The position numbers and the translations under genes were made by a program. A stretch of 5,162 bases of DNA from positions 1 to 5,162 of the forward strand of contig JAGOIO010000113.1 of the NCBI GenBank assembly GCA_017995595.1. Reading direction: 5' to 3'. Shown here piece by piece: positions 1 through 5,162 of the stretch (position 1 is its first letter; each line of letters begins with the position of its first letter). This DNA comes from a bacterium. Its GTDB lineage: Bacteria > Cyanobacteriota > Vampirovibrionia > Gastranaerophilales > Gastranaerophilaceae. The notes under the pieces were generated by a model. That model saw only the letters and a program-made list of their open reading frames with translations. It was not told the DNA's origin and did not search any database.

Positions 1-128
1 GGTTTATGGATTGCTATGCAGGTTTTGAAGAAAAAGGAGTAATTTTTGGAGCAGGAGTTTGGCAAATTGGAGATGTAAACTCAACTAACTATAAGCAAGA
101 AGCTTTTGATATGGGGAAATCCGTTTAA
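1..128 (+). CDS. C-terminal fragment, probably flavodoxin-like / NADPH-dependent FMN reductase family protein
   Basis: This is the 3' end of a gene that begins before the window. The open frame runs from base 3 and gives 41 residues before TAA at 126-128. The readable tail contains GVIFGAGVW, then GD, and ends in an AFDMGKSV-like helix. From memory, a glycine-rich 'G-G-W--GD' strand/turn followed by a final 'A-x-x-M/L-G-K' helix is how many small flavodoxin-fold proteins of anaerobes (WrbA/FMN-reductase-like) end, so I infer an FMN-binding redox protein in the cytoplasm. The catalytic and FMN-binding N-terminal part is not visible, so the family is tentative. The gene is followed at once by a strong terminator and converges on the acyltransferase gene downstream, so it is the last gene of its transcript. 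Confidence 0.5.
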   Translation, partial: FMDCYAGFEEKGVIFGAGVWQIGDVNSTNYKQEAFDMGKSV

Positions 129-149
129 GATTTGACTAACCTCAAAAGA

Positions 150-179
150 AAAGCCTGATTTTATATAAAATCAGGCTTT
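150..179. terminator. Bidirectional intrinsic terminator, perfect 30-nt palindrome
   Basis: Bases 150-179 form an exact inverted repeat: AAAGCCTGATTTTA at 150-163 matches TAAAATCAGGCTTT at 166-179, with no mismatch. The GC-rich base of the stem (GCCTGA/TCAGGC) is followed by a pyrimidine/T-rich tract on the plus strand (177-189). On the minus strand, the A-rich sequence at 144-152 reads as a T-rich tract. It sits between two converging stop codons (128 on plus, 204 on minus), so one element can end both transcripts. Confidence 0.9.
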
Positions 180-203
180 CTCTTTATTTGATACCTATAA
201 TAA

Positions 204-1502
204 TTAAACAACACTTGTAGGAACTTTATGAGCGTCCATTCTTTCCTTAATAGCACCTTGAGGTTCATAGTAAGGAGAAACAGTCATAATCTTTGCCGCA
301 ACATCAGGATAATGATAAATAAATTTCAATTCACTATCGGTTAAAGGCTTTTGAGTATGTACGTTTGCATAACGAGCTAATTCCAAAATATTTCTTGCCT
401 CATGCTCATCTTTAAATTCAATTTCAAGGTTTTCATAAACATTTCTGAATCCCTTAATACCGCCATATTCACCAATAGTAATCATACGACCGGTTTCAAT
501 AATTTCAGGTTCACCTCTACCAAGCTCTTCGAAATCATAAAGCTCATAATTTCTTCTGTCCTTTAACGCACCATCAGCGTGAATTCCTGATTCATGAGCA
601 AAAGCATTATCACCAACTGCAGGTTGATTTATCGGAATAGGAACACCAAAAGCATAAGCGGTGTATTTAGCAAGTTTCCAAGCCTTACTCAAATCTATTT
701 GAGGATCAATCTCATACTTACCTTTAAACCCGCTTGATTTTAGAATTGCAAGCAAGCATGAAACCAAATCAGCATTTCCTGCTCTTTCGCCCATACCGTT
801 TACCGCAGTATTGATATAAGCATTAACACCTGCATCAATAGCGGCTTGAGCTCCCATAACAGAGCATGCAACTGCCATACCTAAATCATTATGAAAGTGA
901 GTTTCAATATCCATGTGAGTTTCTGATGCAATTTTATAAATCCTATCATAGGCAGAACGAGGGTCATCAAAACCTAATGTATCACAATATCTGAATCTTT
1001 TTGCACCGGCTTTTTTAGTTTCTTTTGCATATTTTATTAAGAAATCTATATCACTTCTTGATGCATCTTCAGCATTTACGCCAATCGTTTCCGCACCTTT
1101 ATCCAAAGCACACTCAACAGCTTCACAAGTTTGAAGTAATAAATCTTCCGGAGTTTCTTTTCCTCTATACTTACCGTAAATCATTTGACTTGAAGTTGAT
1201 TGAGATAAGTTAATATTTTTCAACTCTGGAACATTTTTAAATGAAAGTTCAACATCACTGGCGATAGCTCTCATCCAACCTGAAAGCTTTGTCTTTGTGA
1301 TTGCACCTCTTTTTACAAGTTCTAAATTCCCATTCAAATAATTTATCTCGTGTTTCGTTGTTGGAAATCCAAATTCTGACTGCGAAATACCCATATTATC
1401 CAACATTAAATTAATAATCGTTTTTTGCAACTTTGCAAGACCCAATCTTGAAGTTTGCACACCATCTCTGTTTGTAACATCTACAAAATAAATTTTCCCC
1501 AT
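204..1502 (-). CDS. Homocitrate synthase / Re-citrate synthase-type acyltransferase (DRE-TIM metallolyase family)
   Basis: This predicted cytoplasmic enzyme should condense acetyl-CoA with a 2-oxo acid using a divalent metal. The 432 residues start with the TIM-barrel motif DVTNRDGVQ (8-16); R12 is the expected catalytic arginine and D13 the metal ligand. H202-F-H204-N-D supplies the two metal-binding histidines, and VNGMGERAGN (234-243) is the family's glycine-rich signature. FAHESGIHADG (301-311) marks the C-terminal subdomain that reaches the active site. The C-terminal LeuA regulatory domain of isopropylmalate synthase (about 510 aa in total) is absent, so leucine feedback is unlikely. 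The family includes NifV, lysine-pathway homocitrate synthase, citramalate synthase and the Re-citrate synthase of anaerobes. As I remember them, the RDGVQ variant (usually RDGEQ) and the overall sequence look closest to the Re-citrate/homocitrate group. The start at 1502 is chosen because an AGGAGG site lies 9 nt upstream. An ATG at 1538 would add 12 residues, but that stretch contains the Shine-Dalgarno and the likely -10 box. Confidence 0.88.
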   Translation of the reverse strand: MGKIYFVDVTNRDGVQTSRLGLAKLQKTIINLMLDNMGISQSEFGFPTTKHEINYLNGNLELVKRGAITKTKLSGWMRAIASDVELSFKNVPELKNINLSQSTSSQMIYGKYRGKETPEDLLLQTCEAVECALDKGAETIGVNAEDASRSDIDFLIKYAKETKKAGAKRFRYCDTLGFDDPRSAYDRIYKIASETHMDIETHFHNDLGMAVACSVMGAQAAIDAGVNAYINTAVNGMGERAGNADLVSCLLAILKSSGFKGKYEIDPQIDLSKAWKLAKYTAYAFGVPIPINQPAVGDNAFAHESGIHADGALKDRRNYELYDFEELGRGEPEIIETGRMITIGEYGGIKGFRNVYENLEIEFKDEHEARNILELARYANVHTQKPLTDSELKFIYHYPDVAAKIMTVSPYYEPQGAIKERMDAHKVPTSVV

Positions 1503-1511
1503 AACATTAAC

Positions 1512-1517
1512 CCTCCT
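1512..1517 (-). promoter_or_regulatory. Shine-Dalgarno AGGAGG that fixes the start of the acyltransferase
   Basis: Read on the minus strand, AGGAGG is followed by 9 nt and then ATG GGG at 1502. An out-of-frame ATG lies 4 nt from the site, so the in-frame ATG at 1502 is the sensible start. This is the only perfect consensus Shine-Dalgarno in the window. Confidence 0.8.
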
Positions 1518-1527
1518 GTCAGATATT

Positions 1528-1556
1528 ATTATACACAAAATTTTAAAAAATGAAGT
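1528..1556 (-). promoter_or_regulatory. Probable sigma70-type promoter of the acyltransferase gene
   Basis: On the minus strand a perfect TATAAT -10 lies at 1533-1528. The -35 position at 17-bp spacing (1556-1551) reads ACTTCA, a poor match, so the -35 assignment is weak. Transcription would start near 1521, giving a leader of about 20 nt that just contains the AGGAGG site. This also argues against translation starting at 1538. Confidence 0.5.
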
Positions 1557-1579
1557 TATCTTTACTTTTATTTAATAAC

Positions 1580-1608
1580 TTGCATTTTACACATATATTA
1601 ATTAAAAT
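1580..1608 (+). promoter_or_regulatory. Candidate promoter of the PilZ-TPR operon
   Basis: TTGCAT (1580-1585) and TAAAAT (1603-1608) are spaced by exactly 17 bp. The -10 matches consensus at five of six bases and the -35 at three of six. The predicted transcription start falls at about 1614-1616, on the start codon itself, which would make the mRNA leaderless or nearly so. An alternative -10, TATATT (1594-1599), would give a leader of only about 10 nt. The region is very AT-rich, so chance matches are a real possibility. Confidence 0.4.
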
Positions 1609-1614
1609 AAATGT

Positions 1615-2238
1615 ATGAGTAAAATCAAAGAATCACAAATTGCAAAAATTTCTTTTAAACTTCCGGATAATACAGATAAAGACATAATTTGTAAAGTTAA
1701 AGGAATATATAGCGACAGAATTTCATTAGATTTTCCGCCGGAGGCACTTTCTTATGCCGAATATTTACAAGAAGGAAATGAAATTCCAATTAGCGTTTAC
1801 TCAACAAATGGTGTAAATGTTTTTAAATCTATGATTTTAGATTCACCTCTTGAAAAAGATTTTATGATAGAATATTCTGGAGAATATGTTCATATTCAAA
1901 GACGACAATACAACAGAACAGAACTTGAGACCAAAATTATTATAATGAGAAAAGGTTCTCAAAATATCGTTACAAAGACTGTAGATATTGGCGGTGGCGG
2001 TATAAGATTTGTATATGACGGACGATTTAAACCTGAAGAAGAAGTTGATATACGATTATTCCTACCTTTACAACTAAAGGCAATTTCGGCAAAAGGTTAC
2101 ATAATAAACCACCCGAACTACATTCCAAAAAATAATCAAATAGTATTTTTTACAAGTATTCAACAAACAGACAGAAAATTAATCGTAAAAAAATGTTTTG
2201 AGTTGGAAGCAGCATTAGAAGAAATAAAAGAAAGTTAA
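1615..2238 (+). CDS. YcgR-like PilZ-domain protein, putative c-di-GMP receptor
   Basis: This is a 207-residue cytoplasmic protein with no signal peptide or membrane segment. Residues 1-92 look like the beta-rich N-terminal domain of YcgR-type proteins (PilZN), including a run near 75-87 with LEKDFMIEY. The PilZ domain starts at about 93: VHIQRRQYNR carries the RxxxR loop (R97 and R101), and D124-I-G-G-G-G129 corresponds to the (D/N)xSxxG motif. The serine position is glycine here (G126), which is unusual; the Asp and last Gly are kept. Proteins of this family bind cyclic-di-GMP at these two motifs and then act on a partner such as the flagellar motor, a pilus ATPase or a polysaccharide synthase; the partner here is unknown. 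ATG 1615 is the only reasonable start: an in-frame stop lies at 1603-1605 and the next Met is about residue 73. No Shine-Dalgarno precedes it. The TPR gene follows after 2 nt. Confidence 0.82.
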   Translation: MSKIKESQIAKISFKLPDNTDKDIICKVKGIYSDRISLDFPPEALSYAEYLQEGNEIPISVYSTNGVNVFKSMILDSPLEKDFMIEYSGEYVHIQRRQYNRTELETKIIIMRKGSQNIVTKTVDIGGGGIRFVYDGRFKPEEEVDIRLFLPLQLKAISAKGYIINHPNYIPKNNQIVFFTSIQQTDRKLIVKKCFELEAALEEIKES

Positions 2239-2240
2239 AT

Positions 2241-3836
2241 ATGCAATCAGAAGAGTCAAAAACGTTAGAAAAGATAGATAAAGTTGTTAAAAAAGGCAAC
2301 GTAAGAAAAGCCATAGAGCTTTGCCAGTTGAGCTTGCAAGAAAATCCGACAAACGCAGATTTGCATGTCAGACTTGGCGATTTATATTTAGAATGGCACT
2401 TAGATATTTATAATTCATCTCAATATGTTGATGAAGCTATCACTGAATATCAAAGAGCATTAGAAACATATATTGATTCTGCTGAAATTTATTTCAAAAT
2501 AGGTCAAGCGTTTTACTATAAAGGCGACTTGGAAAAAGCTATCAATTATCTTGATATGTCTTTAAAGAAAGATGCTAAATACGGTAAATCTTATTACTTA
2601 CTTGCCGAAACTTATACAAAAAAAGCAAGATTTATGGAAGCTATTGATAATGCGAGAAAAGCAATAAAGGTAACGCCTTTTAGAAATTCTTGTGCACACT
2701 TCTTATTAAGTAACATTTACAGACTTACATCTTACAGAAATGCCAAATTTAAAATAAAAGGTAAGTTTGAATTTTTACTTTCTGCATTGACACTTCCTCT
2801 TGATAAGCAGGCAATAAGTAATGTGTTTAAAACTATTTCTTACTTGAAATTCTTCCCGATTTTGATTAAGGGATTTATTAAAGTTCAAACTAAAGGACTT
2901 GCTGATGCAATAGAAATTTATGAACAAGCTCTTGAATTAGCTCCAGGCTTTGTTCCATTATACTCACTTTTGGGAGATATTTACAGAACAATCGGACAAT
3001 TTGATGATGCAATAACTGAATACAAGATGGCAATTTGGCTTGACAGTTTAAATATGCAGGCTTATCGTTCTCTTTGCTTAGCTTATGAAGAACAAGGCGA
3101 TTATGATAGTGCAATAGAAACTTACCAGAGAATGATTGAAATATTACCTAACATGCCTGATTTTCACTCAAATCTAGCAAACTTCTATTATTTAAAAGGT
3201 GATGTTGCCTCTGCAATTCAACATTACCAAGCTGCAATAACACTAAACCCAAAGAAAGAATGGACAAGTTTAATAGCTCAAACATTAGGTTTTGTACATC
3301 AAGAAGCAACAAAAGATTTAGATGCTGCAATTAGTGCATACCAATGTGCTTATGTTTTAACTCCTGAAGACATTGATATATACATAAATCTTGGCAGTGC
3401 ATTTTACGATAAAGAAGATTATGACAATGCACTTGAAGTTTACAGAAATGCATTGGAGCTTCAACCTGACAATGCAAAAATTCACTGTAATTTAGGTTTT
3501 TTACATTGGGGTAAAGGCGATACTGATGAAGCGATTAAAGAATATGAATTAGCTATAAAGTATGATAAGGGTTATGATATTGCGTATAATAATTTAGGTG
3601 TTATCTACCTTGACGACTTGGGAAGAGTTCAACATGCAGCCGATTTATTTACTAAAGCTGTTGAAGCAAATCCAAATTATGCTCTTGCACACTTTAATCT
3701 TGCACGTGCGGTAACCATAAAAGGTGATAAAGTAGAAGCTGCAAAATTATATCAAGTTTCTCAAGATATAAATAAACTTACGCACGAAATTGATCCTCAA
3801 GATATTACAGATAAAATCAACGAGTTATTCCAATAA
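2241..3836 (+). CDS. Tetratricopeptide-repeat (TPR) scaffold protein
   Basis: The 531-residue protein consists almost entirely of about 12-13 TPR units. Clear ones lie near 81-113, 114-147, 238-270, 271-304, 305-338, 377-410, 411-444, 445-478 and 479-512, with typical W/L-G-A-F/Y-A-P spacing such as NLGSAFYDKEDYDNALEVY. The first two units (5-77) are degenerate, with a short insertion near 52-61. The stretch 148-218 breaks the 34-residue rhythm and holds a hydrophobic/basic helix (YLKFFPILIKGFIKV, 201-215), possibly a lipid- or protein-contact surface. There is no signal peptide or clear membrane anchor, so it is probably cytoplasmic. TPR solenoids mediate protein-protein contacts; no catalytic domain is seen and the specific function is unknown. 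The gene lies 2 nt after the PilZ stop, with no strong Shine-Dalgarno, so coupled translation and a role in the same pathway are likely. It ends in tandem TAA TAA codons. Confidence 0.88.
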   Translation: MQSEESKTLEKIDKVVKKGNVRKAIELCQLSLQENPTNADLHVRLGDLYLEWHLDIYNSSQYVDEAITEYQRALETYIDSAEIYFKIGQAFYYKGDLEKAINYLDMSLKKDAKYGKSYYLLAETYTKKARFMEAIDNARKAIKVTPFRNSCAHFLLSNIYRLTSYRNAKFKIKGKFEFLLSALTLPLDKQAISNVFKTISYLKFFPILIKGFIKVQTKGLADAIEIYEQALELAPGFVPLYSLLGDIYRTIGQFDDAITEYKMAIWLDSLNMQAYRSLCLAYEEQGDYDSAIETYQRMIEILPNMPDFHSNLANFYYLKGDVASAIQHYQAAITLNPKKEWTSLIAQTLGFVHQEATKDLDAAISAYQCAYVLTPEDIDIYINLGSAFYDKEDYDNALEVYRNALELQPDNAKIHCNLGFLHWGKGDTDEAIKEYELAIKYDKGYDIAYNNLGVIYLDDLGRVQHAADLFTKAVEANPNYALAHFNLARAVTIKGDKVEAAKLYQVSQDINKLTHEIDPQDITDKINELFQ

Positions 3837-3859
3837 TAATTAATATATACAGATTAAAA

Positions 3860-3886
3860 AAAAGCTCTCATAATTTGAGAGCTTTT
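3860..3886. terminator. Bidirectional intrinsic terminator between TPR and glycosyltransferase genes
   Basis: AAAAGCTCTCA (3860-3870) pairs perfectly with TGAGAGCTTTT (3876-3886) around a 5-nt loop. On the plus strand it ends in TTTT, 24 nt after the TPR stop. On the minus strand the eight A residues at 3856-3863 become an eight-U tail, so it should be stronger for the glycosyltransferase transcript, whose stop codon is at 3899. Confidence 0.88.
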
Positions 3887-3898
3887 CAATTATATAAA

Positions 3899-4834
3899 TT
3901 ATAAATTTTTTATTTTTAATCTTGCCTGAATATCTTCTAACAACCTTCTGTTAGCAGATAACAAGTCAGCCAGCACAGCAAAAATAGCAAGCTGAACACC
4001 AACCAACAAAAGTACGGCAGAAAGAACAACGGATTGCACATGCCCGTGTCCAAAGCCAGTCATATAGTAATACAAAAACCTTAACCCGAGAATAAGACCT
4101 AAAGAAAAGATTACAGAACTCAATATTGCAAAAAATCTAAACGGACGATACAAAATAAACATTCTTATCATTGTAAACATTGAGCGTCTTATATAATCAA
4201 AATTATTTTTAACTAATCGTGATTTTCTTAAATCTTTATTTACACGAATCGGAACAGATTTAATATTAAATCCTTTTGCACCGGCTTGAATTATAGTTTC
4301 TAAAGTATAAGTATAATTATCAAAGACATTTAATCTTATTGCAACATCTTTTGAAAAAGCACGAAAGCCACTTGGAGAATCCTCAACTTCTGTTGAGCTT
4401 AATAATTTCATGACAAAAGAACCGAGTTTTTGCAACGACTTTTTAACAAAAGAGAACTCCTTTATCTTCAATACATCTCTTGCACCAACAACCATATCAG
4501 CTTCACCGTTTAAAATCGGAGAAACAATCTTTTCTATGTCATCTGCACAATATTGATTATCGGCATCGGTATTAACAATAATATCCGCACCTAAATCAAG
4601 AGCTGAAGAAAGTCCCAGACAAAAAGCTTTTGCAAGACCTTTATTCTTTGAAAAGCTTACAATGTGATTAACACCGTTTTCTTTTGCAACATCAATAGTT
4701 TTATCGGTAGAACCATCATTTATAATCAAAACTTCAATTTCATCAATACCATTAATTTTCTTTGGCAAGGCTTGTAATGTCGTAGCCAAAGTAGCTTCTT
4801 CATTATAACAAGGAATTTGGATAACTAATTTCAT
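3899..4834 (-). CDS. Family 2 glycosyltransferase, polyprenyl-phosphate sugar synthase type
   Basis: The 311-residue protein has a GT-A catalytic domain (about 1-225) and two C-terminal membrane helices (about 233-257 and 268-292). Visible GT2 motifs are PCYNE (8-12), INDGSTD (38-44) for nucleotide-sugar binding, NKGLAKA (64-70) and the metal-binding DAD (90-92, within NTDADNQY). DSPSGFRAF (152-160) and the helical RRSMFTMIRMFILYRPFRFF stretch (216-235) lead into the membrane. This layout matches dolichyl/undecaprenyl-phosphate sugar synthases (DPM1, GtrB, ArnC relatives), which move a sugar from a nucleotide donor to a lipid phosphate on the inner face of the membrane. The sugar cannot be told from sequence. 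The ATG at 4834 starts directly on the MKLVIQIPCYNE strand, as expected; an AAAGAGAA-like weak ribosome site lies upstream. The neighbouring divergent GT-C gene is a plausible user of its product. Confidence 0.87.
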   Translation of the reverse strand: MKLVIQIPCYNEEATLATTLQALPKKINGIDEIEVLIINDGSTDKTIDVAKENGVNHIVSFSKNKGLAKAFCLGLSSALDLGADIIVNTDADNQYCADDIEKIVSPILNGEADMVVGARDVLKIKEFSFVKKSLQKLGSFVMKLLSSTEVEDSPSGFRAFSKDVAIRLNVFDNYTYTLETIIQAGAKGFNIKSVPIRVNKDLRKSRLVKNNFDYIRRSMFTMIRMFILYRPFRFFAILSSVIFSLGLILGLRFLYYYMTGFGHGHVQSVVLSAVLLLVGVQLAIFAVLADLLSANRRLLEDIQARLKIKNL

Positions 4835-4853
4835 AATTTATTCTCTTTTCTTA

Positions 4854-4882
4854 TTGTTTTGTGTAATATTATAAATGATAAT
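4854..4882 (+). promoter_or_regulatory. Candidate promoter of the GT-C glycosyltransferase gene
   Basis: TTGTTT (4854-4859) and GATAAT (4877-4882) are separated by 17 bp. Transcription would start near 4889, leaving a leader of about 33 nt that includes the GGGAG ribosome site. It overlaps the opposing promoter of the GT2 gene. AT-rich background makes this a moderate call. Confidence 0.4.
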
Positions 4883-4896
4883 AGAAAATGTTGCAA
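4868..4896 (-). promoter_or_regulatory. Probable sigma70-type promoter of the GT2 gene
   Basis: On the minus strand TTGCAA (4896-4891) and a perfect TATAAT (4873-4868) are separated by exactly 17 bp. This is the best sigma70-type match in the window. Transcription would start near 4861, giving a leader of about 27 nt before the ATG at 4834. Confidence 0.6.
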
Positions 4897-4911
4897 ATAT
4901 TTTATTGATTT

Positions 4912-4916
4912 GGGAG
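4912..4916 (+). promoter_or_regulatory. Ribosome binding site of the GT-C gene
   Basis: GGGAG lies 5 nt before the ATG at 4922 and is the only purine-rich Shine-Dalgarno-like site there, so it supports that start. Confidence 0.6.
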
Positions 4917-4921
4917 AAATA

Positions 4922-5162
4922 ATGAAGATATTAAAGGATAAAAGATTTTGGTTATTAGCTGTTATAACAGCTATTGGTTTTTGGTTAAGATTAATATTTT
5001 TAAACAAACCTGAAGGACTTTGGAATGATGAATATGTAAGCTGGTCTATTGCTTCAATTCCGTTTGGCAAGGACTTTTTTACAGGAATTATCAGTCAATG
5101 CCACATGCCTCTTTACTATTTTTATCTTAAATTCTTCATTCATTTTTGGGGAAGTAATGACT
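4922..5162 (+). CDS. N-terminus of a GT-C membrane glycosyltransferase (family 39 / ArnT-like), cut by window end
   Basis: Only the first 80 codons are present, and the frame is open to the window edge. The N-terminus is a short basic stretch (KDKR) followed by a membrane helix (about 9-27). After it comes GLWNDEYVSW with the acidic pair D36-E37 in the first outer loop, where GT-C enzymes keep their catalytic/metal-binding aspartate. HMPLYYFYLKFF (61-72) matches the H-x-P-L-Y-Y opening of the next membrane segment, common in PMT/ArnT-type proteins (PF13231-like). Members are typically about 450-600 aa with 10 or more helices and transfer a sugar from a polyprenyl-phosphate donor to protein, lipid A or a glycan outside the cytoplasmic membrane. 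The acceptor here cannot be told. The gene diverges from the GT2 gene that may make its lipid-linked sugar donor. Confidence 0.75.
   Translation, partial: MKILKDKRFWLLAVITAIGFWLRLIFLNKPEGLWNDEYVSWSIASIPFGKDFFTGIISQCHMPLYYFYLKFFIHFWGSND

Noticed and set aside
1025..1213. Plus-strand open frame of 62 codons inside the acyltransferase
   Set aside because: It lies fully antisense to a well-supported gene, its product has no recognisable feature, and there is no ribosome site.
204..1502. Reading this gene as nifV of a nitrogen-fixation cluster
   Set aside because: The family fits, but no other nif gene is in the window and the motifs equally fit Re-citrate synthase, so no gene symbol is given.
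1503..1538. N-terminal extension of the acyltransferase (12 extra residues from an ATG at 1538)
   Set aside because: The extension contains the AGGAGG site and a perfect TATAAT box, and adds residues before the conserved first beta-strand; the start at 1502 is better.
2890..3330. Two minus-strand open frames (74 and 60 codons) inside the TPR gene
   Set aside because: Both are antisense shadows; the Leu/His/Gln-rich products mirror the repetitive TPR codons.
4831..5070. Minus-strand open frame of 79 codons upstream of and overlapping the GT2 start by 4 nt
   Set aside because: The overlap looks operon-like, but it is antisense to the GT-C gene, which has clear family motifs and a ribosome site, and it would span the GT2 promoter; the product resembles no known family.
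1..5162. CRISPR array, insertion sequence, phage or defence system
   Set aside because: I saw no direct-repeat array, terminal inverted repeats, transposase, integrase, tRNA or known defence gene; repetition inside the TPR gene is explained by the protein fold.

Overview
The window is AT-rich, ordinary-looking bacterial chromosome with short intergenic gaps and simple intrinsic terminators. The gene style suggests an anaerobic, low-GC bacterium that may use cyclic-di-GMP signalling: a flavodoxin-like tail, a Re-citrate/homocitrate-synthase-type enzyme, a PilZ protein and a long TPR protein. My best guess is a gut-type Vampirovibrionia/Gastranaerophilales ('Melainabacteria') relative, but Clostridia or another low-GC anaerobic phylum cannot be excluded. 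No rRNA or other marker gene is present to settle this.

Layout, left to right. (1) The last 41 codons of a plus-strand gene, probably flavodoxin/FMN-reductase-like, end at 128. (2) A perfect 30-nt palindromic terminator follows and serves two converging genes. (3) A minus-strand acyltransferase of the DRE-TIM metallolyase family (homocitrate synthase / Re-citrate synthase type) runs from 1502 down to 204. (4) A 112-bp divergent promoter region (1503-1614) separates it from a plus-strand two-gene unit: a YcgR-like PilZ-domain protein (1615-2238) and, 2 nt later, a 531-residue TPR protein (2241-3836). (5) A second bidirectional terminator (3860-3886) follows. (6) A minus-strand family 2 glycosyltransferase with two C-terminal membrane helices (4834 down to 3899) comes next. 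(7) An 87-bp divergent promoter region (4835-4921) leads to the N-terminus of a GT-C (family 39/ArnT-like) membrane glycosyltransferase, cut off by the window end.

Two functional groupings are plausible. The PilZ and TPR genes are almost certainly co-expressed; one could sense c-di-GMP while the other scaffolds protein contacts, though no partner is visible. The GT2 and GT-C genes form a divergent pair that fits a common division of labour: the GT2 loads a sugar onto a polyprenyl phosphate at the cytoplasmic face, and the GT-C enzyme transfers it to an acceptor on the outer face. The citrate/homocitrate-synthase-type enzyme stands alone, with no nitrogenase, lysine or leucine genes beside it.

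I found no tRNA, rRNA, CRISPR array, insertion sequence, attachment site or origin. I see no convincing undescribed system. The points most worth a second look are the true substrate of the DRE-TIM enzyme, the altered PilZ motif, the possibly leaderless start of the PilZ gene and the divergent glycosyltransferase pair.
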